Part shown: positions 18,923-28,578 of the stretch, one piece after another | How the letters are laid out: every line of letters starts with the position of its first letter | Position numbering within the stretch: position 1 is the first letter of the stretch | From: Halobacillus shinanisalinarum | GTDB lineage: Bacteria; Bacillota; Bacilli; Bacillales; Halobacillaceae | DNA: 64,000 nt | NCBI RefSeq assembly: GCF_022919835.1 | Contig: NZ_CP095074.1 | Span: 4,194,001 to 4,258,000, forward strand | Reading direction: 5' to 3' | Position numbers and translations under genes: made by a program | The notes under the pieces: model-generated | Told to the model about the DNA's origin: nothing | Database searches by the model: none | The model's input: the letters and a program-made list of their open reading frames with translations, nothing else

Positions 18923-19504
18923 CTATTCTGATTTTAGTTTAGCCTGATAGAACCTTTTTATTTTATTTTCTGTCTGTCTTTTAGCGATTTGATAGGTCGT
19001 TAAAAGTTCAGCAAATATTTTTTCACCTTGTTGCTTTGATGATGCTTCTAATTCCAACTCATAATCAGATTCATCGTAATAGAAACTATGATCCAAAACG
19101 ACAAGCGTATCTTTGTACTGGCGTTCTTTTCTGTGAGTAGTTAAAGAACCGATATAAAGTAGGTCGCTTGGAGAAATACCGAGCTTATTTAATTGCTTCT
19201 CTACGTGGGGAGCATCCGAAAATTGATTGTTCATCCAGAGATCCGCTGTTTCTTTCGGCAATTGATCATGTGTTTCGAGAAGACCATCAGGATGGGGTTC
19301 CTTTAAGGTTGCTGTCCATGTATCATTCTTTTGCCGTATTCTTAAAGCTGCACCCTTACTTCGCAGTTTGAGATCCTCTGTTTCAAAATAATAATTCGTT
19401 TGCTCGATCGGTTCAACTGTTTCGAAGGACAGGTAAGTATACAGTTTTTGATATTCATCTTCGGATAATAAATTTTTAAATTCAATTTCGATTTCTTGAG
19501 CCAT
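18923..19504 (-). CDS. yjbK: CYTH-domain protein YjbK (triphosphate tunnel family)
   Basis: A 193-residue protein beginning MAQEIEIEFKNLL, which contains the ExExK signature of CYTH/triphosphate tunnel metalloenzymes. Later alternating basic and acidic strands (LKLRSKGAALRIRQ, WTATLKEP, YELELEASS) match the eight-stranded tunnel. The family binds polyphosphates or nucleoside triphosphates with Mg; the exact substrate is not known. Divergently placed from yjbM. Confidence 0.92.
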   Translation of the reverse strand: MAQEIEIEFKNLLSEDEYQKLYTYLSFETVEPIEQTNYYFETEDLKLRSKGAALRIRQKNDTWTATLKEPHPDGLLETHDQLPKETADLWMNNQFSDAPHVEKQLNKLGISPSDLLYIGSLTTHRKERQYKDTLVVLDHSFYYDESDYELELEASSKQQGEKIFAELLTTYQIAKRQTENKIKRFYQAKLKSE

Positions 19505-19676
19505 AATGTGTCACCTCTTCTTTAATTATGGTTTATATTAGGTTAGAATTGCAAAAGTTAGCCATTGATCACCTGAGTTAAATTCTGGTGATAAAGTGAG
19601 ATTGTGATACAATGTTTTTGAGTCTAAACACACATATATACGATACAGATTGATACATAAAGGTGGTTATCTTCGA

Positions 19677-20315
19677 ATGAATTGGGATATTTTTATAGCA
19701 CCTTATACGCAAGTAGTTGACGAACTTAAGGTTAAATTAAAAGGAATGAGGCAACAATTTGAATACGAGCGCGAGCAATCTCCTATTGAATTTGTCACTG
19801 GAAGAGTAAAGCCGAAGACAAGTATCATTGAAAAAACTCGCCGAAGGGGCATCGACCCTGAAGACATGGAAGAAGAGCTGCAGGATATTGCCGGGGTAAG
19901 AGTCGTTTGCCAATTTGTAGACGATATTTATTCTGTTGTTGATATGTTAATCAATCGTAAGGATTTCGATATCGTTGAGGAAAAGGATTATATTAGTGAA
20001 AAAAAAGAAAGCGGCTATCGATCCTATCACGTGATTATTAAATATCCTGTTGAAACAATTCATGGGGAGAAAAAAGTGTTAGCTGAAATACAAATCCGCA
20101 CATTGGCGATGAATTTCTGGGCGACAAATGAGCATTCCCTTAACTATAAGTACGCAGGAAAAATTCCTTCAGATATAAAAGTACGTTTAAAACGGGCAGC
20201 AGAAGCTGCATTTTTGCTAGATGAAGAAATGTCAAAGATTAAACACGAAATTCAAGAGGCTCAGAAAATTTTCAATCGTAAAGAAGATCAAAAGAGACCA
20301 ACTAAGAAATCGTAG
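19677..20315 (+). CDS. yjbM: Small alarmone synthetase YjbM (RelQ/SAS1)
   Basis: GTP/GDP pyrophosphokinase of 212 residues that makes (p)ppGpp and lacks a hydrolase domain. The RelA_SpoT core is visible: [35 protein letters not shown], and [18 protein letters not shown]. Start at 19677 follows AAAGGTGG and gives the B. subtilis length (211); an upstream TTG frame is rejected. Followed after 16 bases by nadK, a conserved pair. Confidence 0.95.
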   Translation: MNWDIFIAPYTQVVDELKVKLKGMRQQFEYEREQSPIEFVTGRVKPKTSIIEKTRRRGIDPEDMEEELQDIAGVRVVCQFVDDIYSVVDMLINRKDFDIVEEKDYISEKKESGYRSYHVIIKYPVETIHGEKKVLAEIQIRTLAMNFWATNEHSLNYKYAGKIPSDIKVRLKRAAEAAFLLDEEMSKIKHEIQEAQKIFNRKEDQKRPTKKS

Positions 20316-20331
20316 AGGGGTGGCCAAACAA

Positions 20332-21138
20332 ATGAAGTTTTCTATACTCTCAAAAGGTGACAAAAAATCAAATGAGATTCGCACAAAAATTAAAAGCTAT
20401 CTGACTGAATTCAAATTAGAGTATGATGATGAGGAACCCGACCTTGCGATTTCAGTTGGGGGAGATGGAACGTTACTTGAGGCCTTTCATACTTATGTAC
20501 ACCGTCTTGATCGAACGGCCTTTATTGGTGTTCATACAGGGCATTTGGGTTTCTATGCAGACTGGATGCCTGAGGAACTTGAGAAGCTGATCATCGAAAT
20601 TGCTCGGACCCCCTTTCAAGTTGTTGAGTACCCGCTGCTTGAAGTGATTATTAGGCCAAAGAGTGGTGAAGAAGAGGATCGCTATTTAGCATTAAATGAG
20701 TGCGCGATCAAAACCTCAGAAGGTTCTGTGGTTTTTGATATTGATATAAAAGGAGATCACTTTGAAACATTCCGGGGAGATGGGCTTTGTATATCTACGC
20801 CTTCAGGGAGCACCGCTTATAATAAAGCCCTGGGCGGAGCTATCCTTCATCCCTCACTTGAGGCGATCCAAATTGCTGAGATGGCATCGATTAATAACCG
20901 CGTGTTTCGGACGATTGGCTCACCGTTAATCTTACCAGGCCATCACACATGCTTATTAAAACCATTGAATGAGCGCAGCTTTTTGTTTACGATTGATCAC
21001 ATTACAAGAACGTATAAAGATGTAAAATCCATTCAATGCCGAGTCGCAAGAGAGAGGGTGCGTTTCGCACGTTTCAGGCCTTTCCCATTTTGGAAAAGGG
21101 TACACGATTCTTTTGTATCCGATGATTATTCCTCCTAA
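20332..21138 (+). CDS. nadK: NAD kinase
   Basis: Phosphorylates NAD to NADP; 268 residues from the ATG at 20332 (GAGGGGTGG upstream). The signature [12 protein letters not shown] is near residue 44, and the second motif LNECAIKT and [19 protein letters not shown] complete the active site. The stop overlaps the next start (TAATG), so it is coupled to rluD. An upstream frame extension into yjbM is rejected. Confidence 0.96.
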   Translation: MKFSILSKGDKKSNEIRTKIKSYLTEFKLEYDDEEPDLAISVGGDGTLLEAFHTYVHRLDRTAFIGVHTGHLGFYADWMPEELEKLIIEIARTPFQVVEYPLLEVIIRPKSGEEEDRYLALNECAIKTSEGSVVFDIDIKGDHFETFRGDGLCISTPSGSTAYNKALGGAILHPSLEAIQIAEMASINNRVFRTIGSPLILPGHHTCLLKPLNERSFLFTIDHITRTYKDVKSIQCRVARERVRFARFRPFPFWKRVHDSFVSDDYSS

Positions 21139-22007
21139 TGCCTTATCAGAAGACATGGTTCATTCCTCAAAAGTTTGAAGGGAGAACAGTAAAGGATTAT
21201 TTAGTGGATGGAGTACTTTTCTCAAGGCAGCTTATGAAAAAAGTGAAGGCAGAAGGGCTGATTTTAGTCAATGATGGCCCAGCACCTATTTGGACAAGAC
21301 TTACAAGCGAAGATAAGCTTACGGTTCTGTTTCCACTAGAAAAACGTGCAGATGTGCTTGTTCCTGAACCTATCCCGCTGGAGATTATTTACGAGGATGA
21401 TGACGTACTAATTATTAATAAGCCATCCGGGTTGGCAGTATCCCCCTCGGCTAACCATCCTTCCCAGACGTTGGCAAATGGACTTGTACACTATTATGAC
21501 ACGCAGGGTTACGACTATACTGTGCACATTGTAACGAGACTCGACCGCGACACGTCCGGCCTGCTCTTAGTTGCAAAACATCAATACAGCCACGGAAAAC
21601 TAACGAAAGAGCGTCCTATCAAACGGTGTTATACCGCACTTGTTAAAGGATGCCCAGCCCCTCGGACGGGCGTAATTTGCTCTCCAATAAGGAGAAGAGC
21701 AGGCTCAATTATAGAGCGTGAAACTTCGTCGACTGGAAAACAAGCGCTGACCGAATATAGGGTAGAGAAGTGTTTTCATTCTTCAAGTTTAGTGCATCTA
21801 GATTTGCGGACAGGGAGGACGCATCAAATTAGAGTGCATATGTCTTCAATTGGTCATCCACTTATTGGAGATACGCTTTATGGTGAATCTCATAAGGGGG
21901 AGGGACATGCCTTGCATTGTCATCAGTTAACGTTTGTACACCCTTCTTCGGGAAAAGAACTCAGTTTTCAGTCCACTCCGCCAAAATCATGGGCGAAACA
22001 AGAATAA
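21138..22007 (+). CDS. yjbO: RluD-family 23S rRNA pseudouridine synthase (YjbO)
   Basis: A 289-residue RluA/RluD family enzyme that isomerises uridine in RNA. The catalytic segment IVTRLDRDTSGLLLVAK contains the essential Asp, and HLDLRTGRTHQIRVHMS is the second hallmark. An S4-like N-terminal part (VKDYLVDGVLFSRQLMKKVKA) is present. The exact target uridine cannot be told from sequence. Last gene of yjbM-nadK-yjbO, followed by a terminator. Its product, pseudouridine in RNA, is the nucleoside salvaged by the cluster near 57 kb. Confidence 0.94.
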   Translation: MPYQKTWFIPQKFEGRTVKDYLVDGVLFSRQLMKKVKAEGLILVNDGPAPIWTRLTSEDKLTVLFPLEKRADVLVPEPIPLEIIYEDDDVLIINKPSGLAVSPSANHPSQTLANGLVHYYDTQGYDYTVHIVTRLDRDTSGLLLVAKHQYSHGKLTKERPIKRCYTALVKGCPAPRTGVICSPIRRRAGSIIERETSSTGKQALTEYRVEKCFHSSSLVHLDLRTGRTHQIRVHMSSIGHPLIGDTLYGESHKGEGHALHCHQLTFVHPSSGKELSFQSTPPKSWAKQE

Positions 22008-22053
22008 AAAAAGCAGCTCCCTTTTCTGAATGAATAGGGACTGCTTTTTATTT
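22008..22053 (+). terminator. Terminator after yjbO
   Basis: AAAAAGCAGCTCCC and GGGACTGCTTTTT form an imperfect stem around a 15-base loop, followed by ATTTTT. Confidence 0.8.
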
Positions 22054-22062
22054 TTACCGTGA

Positions 22063-22166
22063 AGTCAACCTGAGATTACGGTGATTCTGACCAAAGTCGG
22101 AAAATTCTAACTAAATTCCAGGAGATCCTGTCCAAAATAGCGGGGATTCTTCCCAAGTTTAGACAT
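22063..22166. repeat. Degenerate 20-21-bp tandem repeat
   Basis: Units begin at about 22084, 22104, 22125 and 22146, with a weaker one at 22063: ATTCTGACCAAAGTCGG, ATTCTAACTAAATTCCAGG, ATCCTGTCCAAAATAGCGGG, ATTCTTCCCAAGTTTAG. Consensus is roughly ATTCTgnCCAAAnTngGGG. It lies between convergent yjbO and prpE and encodes nothing evident. Confidence 0.65.
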
Positions 22167-22200
22167 CCACCTGATCTTGCCATCTAAGCTGCTGGCTTTT

Positions 22201-22941
22201 CTATGCATGATAACTGAATTTTTCTTTTACAAGCGGCATCGATGAAGGAACACTAACAATTTCCTCTTCGGGCAAGCGGAAAGCGGTGAGTTGATTGCCA
22301 AATACACAACCTGTATCAATATTTACTGTTCGGTTGACGAATCGGGGCTCATATACTGGTGTATGCCCATAGACCACCCAAGTATCCGCTTTGTACGTTT
22401 GAGCCCAGTCCCTCCTCTCTGGTCTACCATCAGGAAGATTTTTTCCTGTAGTATCTCCATAAAGAACAAACGATTTAATCTGTTTATTCTTCTTCCCAAT
22501 ATCTTCTGCTCGAATGCCAGCGTGGGCTACGACTGCTTTTAGTTCAGGAAGTTCCAGGTAAAGAGGGGCCATTTCATATAAATTAGTGAACATTTGTTTA
22601 ATACTTTTCCGGTCGGTTACTGAAAGGTTGCGGTATTCAGCTGCCGTTGTTTCCAGTCCATGTTTTTCTTGAACAGGATTGCCAAGAAAAAACCGGTATA
22701 ATTTGTTGCAATGGTTCCCAGGAACATATTTGGCAAGCTCCTGATCAATAACTAAGCGATGGACGAGCCGAATCATGTCAATCGAGCGGGGGCCTCGGTC
22801 TGTGATGTCGCCTAAGAAGACAGGGACGCGGCCATCAGGGTGGAGAGGCAGCTCATTTTTCCACTGATATCCTAACTTATTAAATAAAGAAGTAAGTTCA
22901 TCATGACAACCATGAACATCACCTATCACATCTACCTTCAT
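22201..22941 (-). CDS. prpE: Bis(5'-nucleosyl)-tetraphosphatase PrpE
   Basis: A 246-residue metallophosphatase that hydrolyses diadenosine tetraphosphate and has been linked to spore germination in Bacillus. The PPP-family metal motifs are all present: [10 protein letters not shown] (residues 7-16), [10 protein letters not shown] and GNHCNK, with the later His ligands in VVAHAGIRA and VYGHTPV. Length matches B. subtilis PrpE. Confidence 0.95.
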   Translation of the reverse strand: MKVDVIGDVHGCHDELTSLFNKLGYQWKNELPLHPDGRVPVFLGDITDRGPRSIDMIRLVHRLVIDQELAKYVPGNHCNKLYRFFLGNPVQEKHGLETTAAEYRNLSVTDRKSIKQMFTNLYEMAPLYLELPELKAVVAHAGIRAEDIGKKNKQIKSFVLYGDTTGKNLPDGRPERRDWAQTYKADTWVVYGHTPVYEPRFVNRTVNIDTGCVFGNQLTAFRLPEEEIVSVPSSMPLVKEKFSYHA

Positions 22942-22987
22942 TCACATCCCCCTCATTTATTTTTACATAGCATACTAACGGATATAT

Positions 22988-23027
22988 AAAAAGGTGGAGC
23001 CATAAAAAGCTTCTCCACCTTCTTGTA
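22988..23027 (-). terminator. Terminator of the rodA/ftsW-like gene
   Basis: On the minus strand AAGGTGGAG and CTCCACCTT form the stem and are followed by TTTTATAT. Confidence 0.85.
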
Positions 23028-23030
23028 CAT

Positions 23031-24202
23031 TTATTCAAACATATACGTTCTAGTTCGAGATTTAACATTCAATACGATTCCAATCGCAAGCAAATAGGCA
23101 AGTGTAGAACTCCCCCCATAACTTAGGAAAGGAAGGGGTAATCCTGTGATAGGGAGTAATTGTAAGGACATCCCGATATTTTGGAACACTTGGAAGGTGA
23201 TCATACCGACGAACCCTACAATGATATAGCTGCCAAAAGAATCGTTACTTTCTAATGCGATTTGAATCATCCTGTATAAAAGTAAAAAGAATAAGGTTAA
23301 TACTAAGCTAGCCCCTATAAAACCAAACTGTTCCGCCACTGCTGTAAAGATCATATCCGTATGACGCTCGGGAACGGACACTTCAAAGTTTCGTATCCCT
23401 TTACCAGTAAGTTGTCCAGAACCAATCGCGGTAATCGATTTAATCAGCTGCATACCGTAACCTTGTGCGTACTGTTCAGGCTGTAGCCACCCATAAAATC
23501 GTGAATCTACGTGGGCAAATACAGATTCTTCTAAGTAGTTTGTGACACTAGTAAAATTTAAAAAAAACATTAATATAGTGACCCCAATGAACAATAAAGC
23601 CGTTGTAAGTATGGAAATTAGAATTTTCCATTGAATACCTGATATAAGAATTAAAAAGCTAGTAATGGCGACGAGAACAAGAAAGGAGCCAAGGTCGGGC
23701 TGGACAGCAATTAACCCCATAGGCGGGAGAGAAATACCGACCAATTTTCCCAGTAATAAAAAATCAGATTTAATTGTCTTCGCCCGATGCTTTTCATTAT
23801 GTATAACAATGATGTGCGCCAATGTAATAACCAAAAACACCTTCACAAATTCAGCCGGCTGTAAGGTGACACCTCCGGGAAGCTTAAACCAACTTGTTGC
23901 TCCCCTGAAGAAACTATCATTTGTGGGGGAAAGTTGAAAAAGAGCATTAAAAGCATGAGGACACCGAATCCATATAAAAACCAAACGAGATGATGAAGGC
24001 GGTCGTAATCCATGATCATAACAACGGCGGCACCTATTCCGCCTAATAGATACCAAATCATTTGTTTCAGATAAGAACCTTGATCAGCAGGTCCTAAAAG
24101 TGGGTCTAACGTATATAAAGTGAAGCAACTGGCTATTCCGAGCGCAATAACAACGAAGATGATCGTATAGTCTATTGGTGAGGTATGTTGATTTTCATTC
24201 AT
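23031..24202 (-). pseudogene. FtsW/RodA/SpoVE-family peptidoglycan polymerase, frameshifted
   Basis: SEDS glycosyltransferase, about 390 residues when joined. The first frame (24202-23843) begins with DYTIIFVVIALGIASCFTLY and runs to MLLMLFFNF. The second resumes at SPTNDSFFRGATSWFKLPGG and carries FVKVFLVITLAH, the IGSGQLTGKGI loop, AEQFGFIGASLVL and LPFLSYGGSSTLAYLLAIG, all family hallmarks. The break is at a C5 run (plus strand GGGGG 23925-23929); one added base restores the frame. GATSWFKLPG suggests a RodA rather than an FtsW role. All conserved motifs survive, so a one-base sequencing error is a serious alternative to inactivation. Confidence 0.9.
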
Positions 24203-24239
24203 GTATGTTCCCTTTCTCTAAATCAGTCTGTTAAATCAT

Positions 24240-24410
24240 GTATAAGAGGATGTTCAAAAAGTCACCAAATGATAAACGGTGCATTTCTTCGTTGCTCGGT
24301 TTTTCCGGTCCTCACGTATGAGAAACATACGCTGTGGTCCTCAAAAATTTCGCGCCTCGAACTTCTTGTTTCTAATTTGGCAACTTTTTGAACACGCACT
24401 ATAATAGTAA
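24240..24410. repeat. Dispersed MITE-like repeat, copy B
   Basis: Ends ATGTTCAAAAAGTCACC and GGCAACTTTTTGAACAC are inverted repeats. The inside shares TTCGTTGCTCGGTTTTTCCG and ACATACGCTGTGGTC with copy A. It lies between the rodA/ftsW-like gene and mgtE. No coding potential. Confidence 0.8.
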
Positions 24411-24475
24411 GTGTACAACATTCAACGATTTTTTTTAAGTCACGTTTTTCATTTTAGAAAAAGAATCGACTTTCA

Positions 24476-24504
24476 TTGACAAAAGTGTGACGTGCAATTA
24501 ATAT
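24476..24504 (+). promoter_or_regulatory. Promoter of mgtE
   Basis: Perfect -35 TTGACA (24476-24481) and TAATAT (24499-24504), 17-bp spacer. The leader of ~30 bases is too short for an M-box magnesium riboswitch. Confidence 0.65.
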
Positions 24505-24540
24505 AAAACAAGTTTTGAAGTACGAAAGGGAGGGAAACGT

Positions 24541-25905
24541 ATGGAACACTTAGACGATCAAGAACGCCGGGATGTTTGGCAAACGATTCAAGATGCTCTT
24601 CTTAATGATCAGATAGACCATTTTAGAGCTGAATTTCTTGAACTTCACCCATATGACCAGGCAAAAATCTTTGAAGGGGTAGCTGATGACGTTCGGCTGC
24701 AAATCTATACGTACTTATCCCCTGAAGAAGTTGCAGATGTTATGGAACATATGGACTTTGAAGAAATTGAACCATTTTTCACTGAAATGGACCCTAGATT
24801 TGCCGCCCAAGTTTTCGCTGAGATGTCTACAGATGATGCGGTCGACATTCTTAATGAATTAGATAAAAATAAAGTGGCCAGTTTCCTAACGATCATGGAT
24901 GACAGTTCTGCAGATGAAATTAAAGACCTGCTTCATTATGAGGAAAAAACAGCCGGTTCAATTATGACGACTGAATTCGTTGTCGTGAAAGCGGGCATGA
25001 CAATACGTGAGGCAATGCTTCATTTAAGAAAAGAAGCGCCTGATGCGGAAACGATTTATTACACCTATGTCGTTAACGAAGATAAACGCTTAGTTGGTGT
25101 TATTTCTCTTCGTGATCTTATTATATCAGAAGAAGACTGGTATATATCTGATGTAATGAGTGAACGAGTAGTTTCTGCCCCTGTTGGCGAGGATCAGGAG
25201 GAAATTGCCCGGATGATGCGGGACTATGACTTTCTTGCTTTGCCGATTGTCGATTTTCAAGACCACTTACTTGGGATTATTACCGTTGACGATATTATGG
25301 ATGTCATGGAAGAAGAAGCAAGCGATGATTATTCTAAGCTTGCCGGGATCTCCGATGTAGACTCTCCTGATGAAAACGCATTTGCTTCGGCAAAAAAACG
25401 GCTGCCGTGGCTTGTTATCCTCCTGTTTCTCGGAAGTTTAACAGCAAGCTTGATTGGTCGTTTTGAAAATACTCTAGATCAGGTAGCGATTTTAGCTATT
25501 TTCATCCCATTGATTGCCGGAATGGCTGGAAACACGGGAACACAGGCGCTGGCTGTAGCTGTTCGCGGAATTGCTACAGGTGAGATTGATAAGCAAGGTA
25601 AGTTTAAGATGATTATGCGGGAAGCGGGGACAGGTCTGATTACAGGGATAAGCTGCGGAGTTATCATTACACTTGTGGTCTATTTCTGGCAAAATAACTT
25701 TTTTCTAGGACTATTAGTAGGGCTGTCGATTATGGCAACCTTAATTGTAGCCACACTAGCAGGGTCACTTGTGCCGCTTGTGATGCATCGTTTTAATATT
25801 GATCCGGCCGTTGCTTCAGGGCCTTTTATTACAACGATCAATGATATTATATCAATCTTGATTTATTTCGGGATGGCCACAGCATTTATGAATCTGCTTA
25901 TATAA
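24541..25905 (+). CDS. mgtE: Magnesium transporter MgtE
   Basis: Mg2+-gated Mg2+ channel, 454 residues. N-terminal MgtE_N superhelix (about 1-130), two CBS domains (about 135-260, ending FLALPIVDFQDHLLGIITVDDIMDVMEEE), the plug helix, then five membrane spans with the pore segment AGMAGNTGTQALAVAVRG. Acidic residues of the cytosolic domain (QDDED-rich start) bind Mg and close the pore when Mg is plentiful. A GGGAGGG ribosome site precedes the ATG. Expressed alone, with its own promoter and terminator. Confidence 0.96.
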   Translation: MEHLDDQERRDVWQTIQDALLNDQIDHFRAEFLELHPYDQAKIFEGVADDVRLQIYTYLSPEEVADVMEHMDFEEIEPFFTEMDPRFAAQVFAEMSTDDAVDILNELDKNKVASFLTIMDDSSADEIKDLLHYEEKTAGSIMTTEFVVVKAGMTIREAMLHLRKEAPDAETIYYTYVVNEDKRLVGVISLRDLIISEEDWYISDVMSERVVSAPVGEDQEEIARMMRDYDFLALPIVDFQDHLLGIITVDDIMDVMEEEASDDYSKLAGISDVDSPDENAFASAKKRLPWLVILLFLGSLTASLIGRFENTLDQVAILAIFIPLIAGMAGNTGTQALAVAVRGIATGEIDKQGKFKMIMREAGTGLITGISCGVIITLVVYFWQNNFFLGLLVGLSIMATLIVATLAGSLVPLVMHRFNIDPAVASGPFITTINDIISILIYFGMATAFMNLLI

Positions 25906-25912
25906 CTAAAAA

Positions 25913-25957
25913 ATCTCGGGTCCTTATCACACAAAGGAGCCGGGATTTCTTTATTTT
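25913..25957 (+). terminator. Terminator of mgtE
   Basis: AAATCTCGGGTCCTT and AAGGAGCCGGGATTT form the stem around ATCACACA, followed by CTTTATTTTT. Confidence 0.85.
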
Positions 25958-26167
25958 TCAGCTAATTTATCCTGAGCAGGGGATTGCGGAGAGAAACTTT
26001 TTCACCGTGCGTAATTGGAAACCACGGCAATCGGTTGTTAACCGCCTATCTAACGGGTAGAGACTATTGATCAAGAATTGTAATTTCAAATTATGTGTTA
26101 TAAAATAGCAGCAGGTAATAATAACAAACCATAATACTTAGTAGAAAAACTCAAGGAGGATTTGTTT

Positions 26168-26944
26168 ATGATAGGATCTTTAGAAGGGCGTACCTATGTT
26201 GTCATGGGTGTTGCCAATAAACGCAGTATTGCATGGGGGATTGCGCAATCCTTAAATAAAGCAGGAGCGCGGCTGATTTTCACTTATGCTTCCGAGCGAT
26301 TTGAAAAACCTGTCCGCGACTTAGCGAACACACTTGAAGGACCTGAATCATTATTTTACGAATGTGACGTTACGAATGATGAGGCGATTGACCAAACGTT
26401 TGCAGCGATTCAAAATGATGTAGAAGTAATCCATGGCTTAGCACACTGTATCGCCTTCGCAAACCGTGAGGAACTAAAAGGAGAATATTTGGACACGAGT
26501 CGTGATGGATTTCTTACCGCACACAACATCAGTGCTTACTCACTAACTGCTGTAGCACGAGCTGCCAAGCCAGTCATGTCTGAAGGCGGGGGGATTGTTA
26601 CGCTTACCTACCTCGGCGGAGAAAAAGTAGTCGAGAACTACAACGTCATGGGGATAGCTAAAGCGAGTCTGGATGCTAGTGTGAAGTATTTAGCGAATGA
26701 CCTTGGAAAACATAAGATCCGTGTGAACGCCATCTCTGCAGGACCGATCCGAACGCTGTCGGCGAAGGGAATCGGCGATTTTAACAAAATTTTAACTGAA
26801 ATTGAGGAGCGTGCACCGCTCCGTCGTGCTGTTACACAAGAAGAGGTGGGCGATACAGCTTATTTCTTGATGAGTGACCTGGCAAGAGGGGTTACTGGTG
26901 AAGTGATTCACTGTGATTCCGGATATAATATCGTAGGTTATTAA
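26168..26944 (+). CDS. fabI: Enoyl-[acyl-carrier-protein] reductase FabI
   Basis: NADH-dependent last step of fatty acid elongation; target of triclosan. 258 residues, short-chain dehydrogenase fold. VMGVANKRSIAWGIAQ is the FabI-type nucleotide loop. The catalytic Tyr-x6-Tyr-x6-Lys site reads TYLGGEKVVENYNVMGIAKAS: Tyr, then Tyr of YNVMG, then Lys. AGPIRTLSAKGI is the flexible substrate loop. AAGGAGGA precedes the ATG at 26168. B. subtilis FabI genes are FapR-controlled; I found no convincing FapR operator here. Confidence 0.96.
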   Translation: MIGSLEGRTYVVMGVANKRSIAWGIAQSLNKAGARLIFTYASERFEKPVRDLANTLEGPESLFYECDVTNDEAIDQTFAAIQNDVEVIHGLAHCIAFANREELKGEYLDTSRDGFLTAHNISAYSLTAVARAAKPVMSEGGGIVTLTYLGGEKVVENYNVMGIAKASLDASVKYLANDLGKHKIRVNAISAGPIRTLSAKGIGDFNKILTEIEERAPLRRAVTQEEVGDTAYFLMSDLARGVTGEVIHCDSGYNIVGY

Positions 26945-26945
26945 T

Positions 26946-26992
26946 AAAGAGGCCTGGTTCTAATGAGTAGCATTAGAACCAGGCCTCTTTTA
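26946..26992 (+). terminator. Terminator of fabI
   Basis: Perfect 20-bp stem: AAAGAGGCCTGGTTCTAATG against its complement around AGTAG, then TTTTA. A mirrored A tract is weak, so it mainly serves fabI. Confidence 0.95.
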
Positions 26993-27195
26993 TAGTTGTA
27001 AAATCGAATGCGCAAATATTATCTCGGGCTGTTTTGACATTTATAAAAACAACTTAGGTGAATATTGATTAGAGTGGCTAGTGTCCTATAATGATCCCCT
27101 AAACAATGAACATAGGGCATACCAGTTTGTGCACATGAAATGCTATATAGGCATATACATAGAATGACGACCAAATGAAGAAGGAGAGATCTCTA

Positions 27196-27762
27196 ATGGC
27201 AAATAGAAGGAAAAACGCTAAGCCTCCTGTTCTGTATATTACACAGCCTCACTTAGAGCCAGTCGAAATATCGATGCAAACGAGCTACCACAGTGAAACA
27301 AAAGAGAACCAACCGAAAAGTGAACCGAAGAGCGAACCAAAAAGCGAACCCAAAAATGAACCTACAAGTCAACGATATTCAAGTTTTGAGAAACAGTTAC
27401 GCCAAAGAACTCCCAAAAGTCAAAATACAAAGCAAAAGCCACAACCACAACCACAACAAAAGGTTGAAGAAGCAAAGGCTGAGGTTAATCACAATGAAAA
27501 AAACAAGAAGGCGGAAAGCAACCGTGATCGTCGCCAGAAGTTCCGTGACATGACAATTGAAGAAAAAGTAAATTATTTTATTAGTTTGCCGGCCCAAGTT
27601 CCTAAAATGAAGTGTGAAGTAAGCACATCAGAGGAAGGACAATTCCGAGGGTATATACAGAGGTATGACAAGGGTATGGTTTATATGAAGACATTTCAGA
27701 AGCCGTTTCATAACGAAGTCGCACTTGAGAATATTCAATCCATTCGATTACTAGGTTTTTAG
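27196..27762 (+). CDS. cotO: Spore coat protein CotO
   Basis: Spore coat morphogenetic protein controlling late outer-coat assembly in Bacillus, here 188 residues. The N-terminus NAKPPVLYITQP and the C-terminal ~75-residue domain (FRDMTIEEKVNYFISLPAQV ... FHNEVALENIQSIRLLGF) are the conserved CotO parts. The middle (about 25-115) is low complexity and basic, with a 12-nt tandem repeat giving PKSEPKSEPKSEPKNEP. The ATG at 27196 is favoured by AAGGAGAG upstream. Same position after fabI as in B. subtilis. Confidence 0.92.
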   Translation: MANRRKNAKPPVLYITQPHLEPVEISMQTSYHSETKENQPKSEPKSEPKSEPKNEPTSQRYSSFEKQLRQRTPKSQNTKQKPQPQPQQKVEEAKAEVNHNEKNKKAESNRDRRQKFRDMTIEEKVNYFISLPAQVPKMKCEVSTSEEGQFRGYIQRYDKGMVYMKTFQKPFHNEVALENIQSIRLLGF

Positions 27763-27831
27763 AACATAGAGGAATGCCGCACTTAACTTCTAATATGAGC
27801 AGTATAAAAAAGATTAAGAATTATCCACTGA

Positions 27832-27871
27832 GAAGGTGAGCTCGGTCCTTAGCCGAGGTCATCTTTTTTAT
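27832..27871 (+). terminator. Terminator of cotO
   Basis: AGGTGAGCTCGG and CCGAGGTCATCT form an imperfect stem around TCCTTAG, followed by TTTTT. Confidence 0.82.
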
Positions 27872-28081
27872 TTTCCTTTTGAGTTCGAAGAAAAGTTTGT
27901 GCAATCCTCCTAAAAAGATGGATCAACCTTTTGAGATAGTTTTTGTTGAAATCTTAAGAAACCCTTCCACTCTAGTGAGAAGTAAATGGTGGTCACACAG
28001 GTGAAAATAGACTATTATCAGTAACACTCTTATTATTCGTAAAACATATACTATATAAGAATAAAATAGGAGGTGGATTTA

Positions 28082-28285
28082 TTGAGTAAAAATAAGGATT
28101 TTGAGAACGTCTCAAGTCAAATTGTAGATATGATCGTTGGCTCAACCTTAAAAAAACATGGGGTAAAGTTAGACCCACAAAAAATAGACTCTAAAGAAAA
28201 AGAAGAATTAAGAAGAATCGTCAATAACCTACAGGAAAGTGTCGACGCATTCACTAAGAAAAAAGACAAAGATAAAAAAGAATAA
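28082..28285 (+). CDS. Small coat-type protein, CotW-like
   Basis: A 67-residue charged protein beginning MSKNKDFENVSSQIVDMIVG from a TTG start at 28082, with AGGAGGTG six bases upstream. IVDMIVGSTLKKHGVKLDPQ is followed by a Lys/Glu-rich helix and a KKKDKDKKE tail. Its location between cotO and cotX corresponds to cotW in B. subtilis, and size and charge agree, but sequence identity to CotW was not tested. Presumed sporulation-specific. Confidence 0.65.
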   Translation: MSKNKDFENVSSQIVDMIVGSTLKKHGVKLDPQKIDSKEKEELRRIVNNLQESVDAFTKKKDKDKKE

Positions 28286-28320
28286 TATTCTCCCTTTGTG
28301 AGCATGGTTATTAGGAGCAA

Positions 28321-28363
28321 CTAACCCGGATAATTTCACCCGATTATCTGGGTTTTTGACGTT
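28321..28363 (+). terminator. Terminator after the CotW-like gene
   Basis: AACCCGGATAAT and ATTATCTGGGTT form the stem around TTCACCCG, followed by TTTG. Confidence 0.8.
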
Positions 28364-28578
28364 TGGGCTTGATGAAGTCTGTTGGCCTAAGGTAGGCTAA
28401 CCTCTTAATTTACTCTTCGCTTCATCTACCGCTGCGAATTTTTACGTGCATCGTTTATCTTTTCCTTCTAATCGATTAATGAAGCTAGAAAATAGGTGAA
28501 CATGGCGAGACAATCACCCTTCCCCTTTGGAGCTACCAACGTAAGATATATTAAATAGCAAGAAGGAGGTGAGGTAAT

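Noticed and set aside
24411..24540. M-box magnesium riboswitch before mgtE
   Set aside because: The leader after the promoter is only ~30 bases, too short for the aptamer, and no M-box core is visible.
26100..26160. FapR operator upstream of fabI
   Set aside because: ATACTTAGTA near 26131 is only a half-match to the FapR site; no convincing palindrome.
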